A DNA stretch of 64,000 bases from contig JAHDWA010000014.1 in the NCBI GenBank assembly GCA_023382535.1, positions 124,001 through 188,000 of the forward strand, given 5' to 3'. Position 1 is the stretch's first letter. Each line of letters opens with the position of its first letter. The DNA comes from Anaerolineae bacterium (GTDB taxonomy: Bacteria; Chloroflexota; Anaerolineae; 4572-78; J111). The position numbers and the translations under genes are program-made. The notes beneath the pieces are model-generated. The model did no database searches, had not been told where the DNA came from, and was given only the letters and a program-made list of their open reading frames with translations. Of this stretch, positions 1 to 7,361 are shown piece after piece.

Positions 1-211
1 TGACAAAGATTTCTCCTTCATCCGGATGGTATAAACCATACAGAATACTCATCAGGGTTGTCTTCCCCGCCCCGTTTTCACCGAGCAGGGTATGCACTTC
101 GCCGGGGTATAAATCAAAATCAACGTGATCGTTGGCCAGAACGCCGGGAAAACGCTTGACGATCCCTTTTAGCTGGACAATCGGTTGATTTGGCAATACT
201 TCATTGGTCAT
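1..211 (-). CDS. BMP-type ABC importer ATP-binding protein (partial, first 70 residues)
   Basis: N-terminal fragment of an ABC ATPase; the rest lies beyond the window. I translated it from the ATG at 209-211. Walker [10 protein letters not shown], falls at about residues 44-52. The segment [18 protein letters not shown] is nearly identical to the start of the complete ATPase at 5703-7271, so the two are paralogs of the sugar/nucleoside type with two nucleotide-binding domains (NupO/YufO-like). It follows the BMP lipoprotein at 448-1506 on the same strand and probably energises a transporter with it. The permeases would lie outside the window. Confidence 0.9.
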   Translation of the reverse strand, partial: MTNEVLPNQPIVQLKGIVKRFPGVLANDHVDFDLYPGEVHTLLGENGAGKTTLMSILYGLYHPDEGEIFV

Positions 212-291
212 TTTTATTGGGCGTCAAAGAATGTTTGGGCGCCAGCCGAGTGACATACTTAACATTGTGAGCGAAATTTACCGCGTCCTTG

Positions 292-371
292 CCCCTGGCA
301 TGGCAAGTGCCAGGGGGAGACGCGGAGATTGCAGAGATTTTGGTTAAATTTCTCGGCGTTCTCCGCGTCTC
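292..371. repeat. two consecutive intergenic hairpins
   Basis: CCCCTGGCA (292-300) pairs with TGCCAGGGG (308-316), and GAGACGCGGAG (317-327) pairs with CTCCGCGTCTC (361-371). They fill the 236-base gap between the BMP gene and the ATPase. They could act as an attenuator or mRNA-stability element that lowers ATPase expression relative to the binding protein, or be a dispersed repeat. There is no U-run typical of a terminator. Confidence 0.6.
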
Positions 372-447
372 TGTGGTGAAGAATTGAACTTGTTAATCAA
401 TCAGATCGAGAAGAGAAGTTGGGACTTTAGCTTCCCAAATTCATCAT

Positions 448-1506
448 CTACTTGGCTGCTTCCGGTACAAAGGGTACTTCTAACTCACCGCTTTGGATCT
501 CGGCTTTGGCTTCTTCAATCTGCTGCATGGCTTCAGCCGGGATTTTGTCAGCCAGCTTGGGATTAACGGTCAAATCGAGCGCCCCTTCGGCAATACCATA
601 GCGATAGTAAGGCGCATTAAAACTCTTGTCGAGAGTCGTCTTCAGCATATCTTTGAACATGGGGCGCAGATTCCAGACGATGTTGGTCAAGACGACATCA
701 GGCCCGCTCTCGGTCATATCGCCCACATAGCCGGTGGCATAGCCGCCCTTTTCTTTGGCCGCTTCAATTGCCCCCAGCGTAGGACCTTCGCCGCACTGGA
801 CCCAAAAATCAACGCCGGTATCGGCCTGGGCCAGGGCTGCTTCTTTGGCTTTAGCGGCATCATACCAGTCCCCGGCAGCGGCAGAAGTTAAAGTGACGTC
901 CGGCTTGACCGTTTGAGCGCCGGCCAACAGCGCCTCGCCCATGGCATGGCAAACGGGAATATCAAAGCCATAAATCGCTCCTAACTTCCCCGTTTTGGAA
1001 ACGTGCCCGGCAATGATGCCGGCCAGATAGGCCGATTCGTAGAAGGGCTGATCGTAATCAGCCACGTTCTTGTCGGTGCGATTGATGCCGCCGCCCCAGG
1101 CAAAATTAGTATCGGGATACTCCTTGGCTACTTCAAAAACAGCGTCCTGGTAGCCAAAGCTGTGGGCTACGATCATTTGATAGCCAGCGTCGGCCAGTTC
1201 GCGTAAAACACGGGGCGCGTCAGCCGGGGCGACCCGCTCGGAGAAGGTTACGTCAACCCCCTCATCTTTCAAAGCCATCAGGGCATCATAGCCCGCTTCA
1301 TTCCAGGAGTTGTCATCCCGTGGACCGCTGAGCACCAGGGCAAATTTTCCCTTTGAACCGCTTTCCGCCGGGGCGGCCTGTTGTTCGGCTGCCGGAGCTT
1401 GCTGCTCTGTCTGGGCCGGAGCCGCGGGCTGGGCGGCAGCGCAGGCAGTGACCAGCAGGATAGCAACCGTCAGCAGGGCAACTGTTATAATAGAAATCTT
1501 TTTCAT
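448..1506 (-). CDS. BMP family ABC transporter substrate-binding lipoprotein
   Basis: A 352-residue exported lipoprotein. The signal peptide ends in a lipobox with the lipidated Cys at residue 22, followed by an Ala/Pro/Gln-rich tether to about residue 50. The rest is a BMP/PnrA-type periplasmic binding domain: it starts KFALVLSGPRDDNSWNEAGY and carries the family-like stretches IVAHSFGYQDAVFEVA and DTNFAWGGGIN. Such proteins bind purine nucleosides and related compounds and hand them to an ABC permease. A GGGGGAG ribosome-binding site lies 8 bases before the ATG. The gene lies between the Rieske genes and an ATPase on the same strand, which suggests a dedicated importer. The ligand cannot be read from the sequence. 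Confidence 0.93.
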   Translation of the reverse strand: MKKISIITVALLTVAILLVTACAAAQPAAPAQTEQQAPAAEQQAAPAESGSKGKFALVLSGPRDDNSWNEAGYDALMALKDEGVDVTFSERVAPADAPRVLRELADAGYQMIVAHSFGYQDAVFEVAKEYPDTNFAWGGGINRTDKNVADYDQPFYESAYLAGIIAGHVSKTGKLGAIYGFDIPVCHAMGEALLAGAQTVKPDVTLTSAAAGDWYDAAKAKEAALAQADTGVDFWVQCGEGPTLGAIEAAKEKGGYATGYVGDMTESGPDVVLTNIVWNLRPMFKDMLKTTLDKSFNAPYYRYGIAEGALDLTVNPKLADKIPAEAMQQIEEAKAEIQSGELEVPFVPEAAK

Positions 1507-1619
1507 TGTTTTACTCCCCCTTTACTTTAGGTATAGATTAAACCAACTTACAATATCTTATTGGATTGTTATCTTAATCTGAAATTGAAATAACCACCTC
1601 CTTCGTTCTCAGCCCGACG

Positions 1620-2588
1620 TCAGGATGTGCCAAAGGTGAGACCCAATTGGTTCAGCCATTTTCGGTAGGCAATGGCCGTCCGGTCGCTGCGTAAATGCAG
1701 CTCAGCCTGCAAATCCAGGGGTAACAGCTCCGGCCGCTGGGACTGCACGATGGGGCGATCCTGGGCAAAAATAGTATCCTGATAGGCAACCAGTTCCGCT
1801 TCGGGAATATCATGGCCGTAGTTCATGGCCATCCACATCCAGGCTGTGCTCTCGACCACGTCGTGAGGGGTAATGATCAGCAAGATAGAAAAGCGAGGCC
1901 CGGTCGACTCTTTCAGCAGATAAGCGGTCAGCGGGCGAAAAGCGCGGTAAGTGTAAGCGACGGTATCCCCCCGGCCCGTTCCATACGGGTCAGGCTGGTA
2001 GACGCGCACCCCGGTTGCCACCACTCCTTCCGGTTCGATCCTGGCCTCGTAGTCCTCGATTTCAGGGTGACTGGCGACCCCCAGGATACCCTCGTGAACA
2101 AATGGAAAGTGGGCAATGTCGAGAAAATTTTCAATAATGCGCGGGCCGCTGGCATTAACTGAATACGGGCCACACAGAACTTTGCGATAGGCGGGGTCAG
2201 CCCATTCCGGGAAGGGGGGGATCTCGTGTCGGGGGGTTCCCAGGCAGACCCAAATAAGGCCGTAATGCTCCTGAACACGATAAGTATTGGCCTGGGCTTT
2301 GACCGGCGGCTGCTGGTCAGGATGGGCAGGCATACGGACACACCTGCCCTGCTCATTGTAAGTCCAGCCGTGATAAGGGCAAACCAGAAATTCTCCTTCA
2401 ACCCGGCCCAATGACAGCCGCGTTCCCCGGTGAATACACAAATCCTGCCAGGCCAGGACCCGGTCATTGATTCGCCATAGGACTAAAGCTTCTCCCAACA
2501 AACTAACTCCCAGCACTTCACCCTCGTTAAGTTGGGTAGAACTGACTACAGGATGCCAATCATTAATCAGAACTGGATCGTCTATCAT
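1620..2588 (-). CDS. Rieske non-haem iron oxygenase, demethylase (DdmC/VanA/NdmA) type, copy 1
   Basis: A 322-residue oxygenase alpha subunit. The N-terminal Rieske domain has Cys51-x-His53 and Cys70-x2-His73 for the 2Fe-2S cluster. The catalytic domain has NFLDIAHFPFVHEG, giving bridging Asp157 and iron ligands His160 and His165; Asp302, in SDRTAIAYRKWL, is the likely third ligand. As I recall them, the dicamba monooxygenase ligand positions (49/51/68/71; 157, 160, 165, 294) match closely, placing this in the single-component O-/N-demethylase branch. The C-terminal FAQDRPIVQSQRPE...YRKWL resembles caffeine N-demethylases as I remember them. It needs a ferredoxin reductase, which is not present here. 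The next gene upstream is a close paralog. Ribosome-binding site GAGAGGG. The substrate is unknown. Confidence 0.92.
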   Translation of the reverse strand: MIDDPVLINDWHPVVSSTQLNEGEVLGVSLLGEALVLWRINDRVLAWQDLCIHRGTRLSLGRVEGEFLVCPYHGWTYNEQGRCVRMPAHPDQQPPVKAQANTYRVQEHYGLIWVCLGTPRHEIPPFPEWADPAYRKVLCGPYSVNASGPRIIENFLDIAHFPFVHEGILGVASHPEIEDYEARIEPEGVVATGVRVYQPDPYGTGRGDTVAYTYRAFRPLTAYLLKESTGPRFSILLIITPHDVVESTAWMWMAMNYGHDIPEAELVAYQDTIFAQDRPIVQSQRPELLPLDLQAELHLRSDRTAIAYRKWLNQLGLTFGTS

Positions 2589-2619
2589 ACAAACCCTCTC
2601 CGGTAAACGTTTTCCGCAA

Positions 2620-3579
2620 TTAAGCCGTCCCGAAAGATAGGCCTAATTGGTTGAGCCACTTGCGATAGGCAATAGCCATGCGGTCCGAACGCAGGTGCAG
2701 TTCGGCCTGCAAATCGAGGGGCAAAAGCTCCGGCCGCTGCGATTCCACAATCGGCTGGTCCTGTCCAAAAATTTGGCCGAGACGCAGGCGCATTTCTTCA
2801 TCTGACCCGCTCTTAAAGGTAGTGGCCATGCACATCCAGGCTGTACTTTTGAGAATTTCGTGGGGGGTAATGGTTAACAGAATGGCATAGTTAGATTTGG
2901 CCGACTCTTTGAGAAAATGGGCAGTCAACGGGCGAAAGGCGCTGTAGGTGTAGTGAACAATGCCCCCCTGGTCGCCGTAGGGACTTGGCTGGTACACCCC
3001 AATTTTGCCCGACTGCACTCCGTGGGGGCCAATTTCTGCTTCATATTCTGGAATTTCGGGATAACGCCGGTCCCCCAAAATACCCTCGTGGACAAAAGGC
3101 AGGTGGGCGACATCCAGAAAGTTCTCGATGAGGCGAGGCCCGCTGGCCTGGGCCTGAAATTTACACCACACTTTATGATAATTGGCGTCAGCCCACTCGG
3201 GAAAAGGGGGAACATCGTGCTCCGGCTGGCCCAACGATACCCAGATCAACCCATACCGTTCCTGCACCTGGTAAGTTTTGGCCACGGCTTTGGCCGGCGG
3301 AATCTGGTTAGGATGGGCGGGGATGCGCACGCAGCGCCCGCTGGGGTCGTATGTCCAGCCATGATAGGGACAAATCAATTGACTATCCGCCACTTTGCCC
3401 AGGGAGAGACGAGTGCCGCGATGCAGGCACAAATCCTGCCAGGCCATGACCTGATCGCTGCCCCGCCACAGGACAATATCCTCGTCCAAAAGTCGCAGAG
3501 CGAACACTCGCCCATCAGTCAAGTCTTCCAGAGAAGCTACGGGGTGCCAATCCTTGACCAGAACTGCATCCTCTATCAT
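2620..3579 (-). CDS. Rieske non-haem iron oxygenase, demethylase (DdmC/VanA/NdmA) type, copy 2
   Basis: A 319-residue paralog of the gene at 1620-2588, 31 bases away and in the same operon. Rieske ligands are Cys51, His53, Cys70 and His73; the mononuclear iron site has Asp156, His159 and His164 in ENFLDVAHLPFVHEG. The last 50 residues are almost identical to copy 1, while the middle third has diverged, as expected for enzymes acting on different positions of one substrate. I chose the ATG at 3577-3579 because MIEDAVLVKDWHPV aligns with the start of copy 1 and follows GAGGTGG; a longer frame begins with TTG at 3600. The reductase is missing, as for copy 1. Confidence 0.92.
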   Translation of the reverse strand: MIEDAVLVKDWHPVASLEDLTDGRVFALRLLDEDIVLWRGSDQVMAWQDLCLHRGTRLSLGKVADSQLICPYHGWTYDPSGRCVRIPAHPNQIPPAKAVAKTYQVQERYGLIWVSLGQPEHDVPPFPEWADANYHKVWCKFQAQASGPRLIENFLDVAHLPFVHEGILGDRRYPEIPEYEAEIGPHGVQSGKIGVYQPSPYGDQGGIVHYTYSAFRPLTAHFLKESAKSNYAILLTITPHEILKSTAWMCMATTFKSGSDEEMRLRLGQIFGQDQPIVESQRPELLPLDLQAELHLRSDRMAIAYRKWLNQLGLSFGTA

Positions 3580-3999
3580 CACCACCTCATTGGGTGTCAA
3601 GTGAAAATAAAAACCGCCAAAACACAGAAACCAAAATGGCTGACAAATTTGGTCGGGCTGTGCTTTCGCGGTTATCTTTGCCCGATGGATGTATATTCAA
3701 GTTATAACTATGACGAAGTACGGCAGCAGATCGGAACGTAACAGGTTGTGAAAAAGAGTTAGCCTATAAGAGGGTGCTGGTATCGCTTTTTGGGTGCGGG
3801 GAATTTTGGGGCAAAATGTTGTTTTTGTCAAAAACAACATTGACGATAGTCATCTTTTAATGGGAAATTTCACGGCTTTGCCTGAACAACGGAGGAAGCG
3901 AAGAGTCTGGTAAACTTGCCCAAAAATGAAGCTTTGGATGGACTCTTCACTCCGCTCCGTTCAGAACGACAGCCTCGATGACGGTTTCCGTGAGATTCT
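3580..3999. other. 420-base intergenic region without a recognised gene
   Basis: No coding signal is convincing on either strand. It holds a perfect 12-bp stem, AATGTTGTTTTT (3815-3826) with AAAAACAACATT (3830-3841) and a 3-base loop, which could be an operator or a terminator for the oxidoreductase at 4000-5007. A second inverted pair, GAAGAGTC / GACTCTTC, lies at about 3900-3949. The promoter of the Rieske pair should lie here, but no clear -35/-10 pair stands out. Confidence 0.5.
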
Positions 4000-5007
4000 T
4001 TACTGGCTGTAGCCGTCGGAGAAGACTTCGATCATCAAATATGGATCGCCCAGCGGGTAGAGGATGGGGCAGGTGCAGCCGTTGGCCACGTACTCGCGGA
4101 CCTTGGCCTTAACCTCCTCCGGTGTGCCGCTGGCCGTGATGCGCTGGACTAATTCATCCGGCACCAGGGGCATGGCTGATCTGATCTGCTCTTTGGTGGC
4201 CGGCCAGCCCAAAATGCTCTGGATTTTCTTGACCACCTCATCGCTGACGCCGCTGGCCTTGGCAATATGGGGCTGCTGGGCCAGGTATTGGGTGAGCATC
4301 CAGCGTGCGCCGTCCAGAGCCTGGGCTTTGTCAGTGTGAACCGAACAAATCATGAGTTGAGGCCGGTCAATGTCGGCCAGGGTGCGCCCGGCCCGTTCTG
4401 CGCCGGCTTTCAAGGCGCTTAACGCTTCGTGGTTATACTCGGGTGGCACACAGTAGTTGAGCACGGCTCCGTCGGCTATTTCGCCGGTCATCTCCATCAT
4501 TTTTAAACCGGTGGCGCCGATCATGATCGGCACATGACGGGGCTCGCGCCGGCCATGCACCACGTCGAGTTCGATACCTTTGACCTTGTGAAATTCGCCC
4601 TCATAGGTGACATTTTCCATATTGAGCAGGCGGCGCATTACCTCGATCGTTTCGCGCATGGCCTGTAACGGCTTGCGCCGTTCGATGCCGACGTTGGCCG
4701 CCAGCGGGTCCCACCAGGCCCCGATGCCGCAGATGATCCGGTTGGGAGCCAGGTCGTCGAGGGTGAGGAACGTCGCCGCCAGCAGGCCGATGTTGCGGGT
4801 CCAGTTGTTGATAACCCCGGAGCCGACCTTGATCCGCTCGGTCACGGCGGCAAAGGCGGCCATCGGCACGATGGCGTCCCGCACCAGGCGGCTCTCGGCC
4901 TGCCACACGGCCTCAAAACCGTGTTTCTCGGCATACTGGGCAATCTTCATCCCCTCGCGCAGCTCGTGAGCGTCTTGCAAATAGAGGGCTACTCGGTCTT
5001 GACTCAT
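4000..5007 (-). CDS. LLM-class flavin- or F420-dependent oxidoreductase
   Basis: A 335-residue luciferase-like TIM barrel. Features of the class include [20 protein letters not shown] near the N-terminus, [16 protein letters not shown], and [20 protein letters not shown]. The overall pattern resembles F420-dependent methylene-tetrahydromethanopterin-reductase-like members as much as FMN monooxygenases, so the cofactor is uncertain. It is preceded by AAAGGAG seven bases before the ATG. It lies between a deaminase and two Rieske oxygenases on the same strand, so a role in oxidising or reducing a heterocyclic intermediate is plausible. That role is inferred from context only. Confidence 0.88.
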   Translation of the reverse strand: MSQDRVALYLQDAHELREGMKIAQYAEKHGFEAVWQAESRLVRDAIVPMAAFAAVTERIKVGSGVINNWTRNIGLLAATFLTLDDLAPNRIICGIGAWWDPLAANVGIERRKPLQAMRETIEVMRRLLNMENVTYEGEFHKVKGIELDVVHGRREPRHVPIMIGATGLKMMEMTGEIADGAVLNYCVPPEYNHEALSALKAGAERAGRTLADIDRPQLMICSVHTDKAQALDGARWMLTQYLAQQPHIAKASGVSDEVVKKIQSILGWPATKEQIRSAMPLVPDELVQRITASGTPEEVKAKVREYVANGCTCPILYPLGDPYLMIEVFSDGYSQ

Positions 5008-5058
5008 TGTTTAACTCCTTTGTTTTAAGGTTTATATTCGGTAAAACGTGAAAGGATC

Positions 5059-5529
5059 TTACGTCCAAAACCCCTCGTGGACCATCTTGGCCTCGTCTTC
5101 CAACAGCGGGCCAATGACCTCCACTGGGCGGCCGCTGCGGGCAAAAATCTCGCGACAGGGGAGAAACATTGTTTCATTTTCGGGATGGCTGCCGGTCATG
5201 GCATATAAGCCCTCTTCGCTCAGGCCGTAAACGACCCGGCCCACCTGGCCCCAGTGAATGGCCCCGGAGCACATGGCGCACGGTTCGGTGCTGGTGTAGA
5301 GGGTGCTTGTGCGCAGTGTTTCCGGACTAAATTGACGGGTCGCCAGGCGGATGAGGTTCGTTTCGGCGTGACCGGTACAGTCGCGCTCAGTGTTAACCGT
5401 ATTTTCTGCTTCCAGGATGACTTTGTTATTTTTGTCAACCAGGATGGCTCCGAAGGGATGATTGCCGTGTTCCCTGGAACGGCGGGCTACTTCAATGGCC
5501 CGGCGAAGGTGCTGAAGATGGGATTCCAT
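5059..5529 (-). CDS. nucleoside/guanine deaminase-like protein (CDA fold)
   Basis: A 156-residue cytidine-deaminase-fold zinc hydrolase. The zinc site is HAE (His54, Glu56) with PCAMC (Cys84, Cys87); Glu56 is the proton shuttle. The length equals that of Bacillus GuaD as I recall it, and the segments HPFGAILVD and LYTSTEPCAMCSGAIHW fit guanine deaminase or general nucleoside deaminases better than TadA, which it could be confused with. TadA would be expected near tRNA or housekeeping genes; here the gene lies in an importer and oxidation locus, favouring a catabolic purine or pyrimidine deaminase. There is no clear ribosome-binding site before the ATG. Confidence 0.85.
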   Translation of the reverse strand: MESHLQHLRRAIEVARRSREHGNHPFGAILVDKNNKVILEAENTVNTERDCTGHAETNLIRLATRQFSPETLRTSTLYTSTEPCAMCSGAIHWGQVGRVVYGLSEEGLYAMTGSHPENETMFLPCREIFARSGRPVEVIGPLLEDEAKMVHEGFWT

Positions 5530-5581
5530 GATTAAACCTTAACCCGATTAATCTCATTGTGTGGGCAGTTTTTGAACAGAA

Positions 5582-5697
5582 CGCTGACACGTGTAGGTGC
5601 AACGCAGCAGGTGTCAGTGTAAACGCTGATCTCGCAGATTTACGCGGACAAATATAACAAAACTGCGAAAATCAGCCCAATCGGCGTCATCTGCGTT
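5582..5697. repeat. intergenic inverted-repeat region
   Basis: CGCTGACAC (5582-5590) pairs with GTGTCAGTG (5611-5619) with one mismatch, and GCTGAT (5625-5630) pairs with ATCAGC (5671-5676) inside a stretch rich in CTGCG/CGCAG words. It fills the gap between the ATPase stop and the deaminase start. The same style of CGC-AGA-GA words recurs at 317-371 and 18548-18583, suggesting a degenerate dispersed intergenic family. Confidence 0.45.
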
Positions 5698-5702
5698 CAA
5701 CT

Positions 5703-7271
5703 TTACGTGGTTTCTGCTGGAACAAGCTCGCGCCGCTCGCCGGCCATCATCAAGCCCAACTCCTCGACCGTCGTCTGGCTGTTCTCGACAATGCCCATAA
5801 TTTCGCCGCCAAACATTACGATAATCCGGTCAGACAAGGCCCGGATTTCGTCCAGGTCTTCTGAAATGAGCAGGGTAGCCAGGCCCTCGGACCGTTGCTG
5901 CAGCAGTTGGTTATGAATGTACTCGGTCGCGCCGATGTCTACTCCGCGGGTGGGCTGGGCGGCAATGAGGACTCGCGGCTGGCGGGCCAGCTCTCGCGCC
6001 AGGATCAGCTTCTGGATATTGCCGCCCGACAAATTTTTGAGCGGAGTCTCCGCGCTGGGCGTCTTAACGTTAAAACGGCGAATCATCTCGCCGGCATGCT
6101 GCGCGATGTGGCCGAAATTAAGAAAGATACTTTGACTGTAAGGCGGACGAATATGGTCCTGTAAAATCAGGTTTTCGGCCACGGTGAAATCTTTAATCGC
6201 CCCATCGTGCATGCGCTCTTCAGGAATGTAGGACAGGCCGGCGTCAATCATGGCCGCCGGGGTTAGACCCGTCACCGGTTTATTTTCCAGAAAAATCTGG
6301 CCGCTGCTCAGAGGCCACAGCCCGGCAATCGCTTCGGCCAGCGGTTTCTGGCCGTTGCCCGACACCCCCGCCACGCCGACAATCTCGCCGCTGCAGATCT
6401 CAAAATTAAGGTCACGCAGCACCGGTATGCCTTGCCTGTTGACCGCCTTAACGTTTTGCAGCTTGAGCCGCACCTGGCCTGGTTTCGCCGCCATCCGGTC
6501 GCGTTCCATCGTTACTTCCCGGCCGACCATCATCTGGGCCAAGTCGCGCTTGGTCGCGCCGGCGGTTGGGCGGGTGCCGATCACTTTGCCGTCACGCAGC
6601 ACCGTCACCCGGTCGGTCAAATCGAGAATTTCGTGGAGTTTGTGGGATATAAAGATCAAGGCATGGCCGTCTTTAGCCATTTGCCGGAAGATGGCAAAGA
6701 TGTCGTTCACCTCCTGGGGTGTCAAGACGGCGGTAGGCTCGTCCAGCACCAGCAGCGCCGCACCCCGATAAAGCGCCTTCATTATTTCGACGCGCTGCTG
6801 CTGGCCTACGGCCAATTGCGACACCTGAGCATCAGGGTCTACCTGAAGCCCATATTTATGAGCCAGTTCCCGAATCCGGGCCGACACCTTATCCAAATCA
6901 AGCTGCGGTTCGCGGGACGATTTCAGTCCCAGGGCTACATTTTCGGCCACCGTCAGCGAGTCAACCAGCATGAAATGCTGGTGAATCATGCCGATACCAC
7001 AGTTGATCGAGTCCAGGGGCGAATGAATCCGAATCGGCCGGCCGTTGAGTAGAATCTGACCGGCATCAGGCTGGTACAGACCGTAGAGGATTTTCATCAA
7101 CGTGCTTTTGCCAGCCCCATTTTCGCCCAGCAGGGCATGAATTTCCCCGGCTTTGACATCAAAGTCAACATGATCATTGGCCAACACCCCGGGGAATCGT
7201 TTGACAATTCCCCGCATTTCAATGGACTCGATCCGAGGCAGGCCGGAAGGGAGGAGGTTTTTTTCGCTCAT
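5703..7271 (-). CDS. BMP-type nucleoside/sugar ABC importer ATP-binding protein (two NBDs)
   Basis: A 522-residue cytoplasmic ATPase with two ABC domains in tandem, as in NupO/YufO and RbsA. In domain 1, Walker [10 protein letters not shown] is at residues 49-57, the Q-loop is in GMIHQHF, the signature is [13 protein letters not shown] and Walker B is [12 protein letters not shown]. In domain 2 the P-loop is the degenerate [13 protein letters not shown], with signature [14 protein letters not shown] and [13 protein letters not shown]. That asymmetry is normal for this family. It is the ATPase for the permeases at 11249-13413 and the triple-domain binding protein at 7362-10955. A strong intergenic hairpin separates it from the latter. 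The start ATG lacks a clear ribosome-binding site. Confidence 0.95.
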   Translation of the reverse strand: MSEKNLLPSGLPRIESIEMRGIVKRFPGVLANDHVDFDVKAGEIHALLGENGAGKSTLMKILYGLYQPDAGQILLNGRPIRIHSPLDSINCGIGMIHQHFMLVDSLTVAENVALGLKSSREPQLDLDKVSARIRELAHKYGLQVDPDAQVSQLAVGQQQRVEIMKALYRGAALLVLDEPTAVLTPQEVNDIFAIFRQMAKDGHALIFISHKLHEILDLTDRVTVLRDGKVIGTRPTAGATKRDLAQMMVGREVTMERDRMAAKPGQVRLKLQNVKAVNRQGIPVLRDLNFEICSGEIVGVAGVSGNGQKPLAEAIAGLWPLSSGQIFLENKPVTGLTPAAMIDAGLSYIPEERMHDGAIKDFTVAENLILQDHIRPPYSQSIFLNFGHIAQHAGEMIRRFNVKTPSAETPLKNLSGGNIQKLILARELARQPRVLIAAQPTRGVDIGATEYIHNQLLQQRSEGLATLLISEDLDEIRALSDRIIVMFGGEIMGIVENSQTTVEELGLMMAGERRELVPAETT

Positions 7272-7297
7272 AGATGGTTGTATTCAATCTCTCAATA

Positions 7298-7349
7298 CGT
7301 GTTGCGTATTGCGTGTTCCGTTACTGGTTGACACGCAACACGCAACACG
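7298..7349. repeat. long intergenic hairpin between binding protein and ATPase genes
   Basis: The arm at 7298-7316 (CGTGTTGCGTATTGCGTGT) pairs over 19 bases with 7331-7349 with a single mismatch, leaving a 14-base loop. There is no U-run after it on the minus strand. It lies between the stop of the binding protein (7362) and the ATPase start (7271), where importer operons often carry mRNA-stabilising hairpins that keep binding protein in excess. It could also be a member of the genome's dispersed repeats. Confidence 0.6.
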
Positions 7350-7361
7350 ATAACCAACAGC

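Noticed and set aside
2917..3741. Plus-strand open frame of 274 codons over the second Rieske gene
   Set aside because: It lies antisense to a gene with full Rieske and iron motifs and shows no recognisable domain.
5059..5529. tRNA adenosine deaminase TadA
   Set aside because: The CDA motifs alone cannot exclude it, but length and context in a catabolic locus fit a free-base or nucleoside deaminase better.
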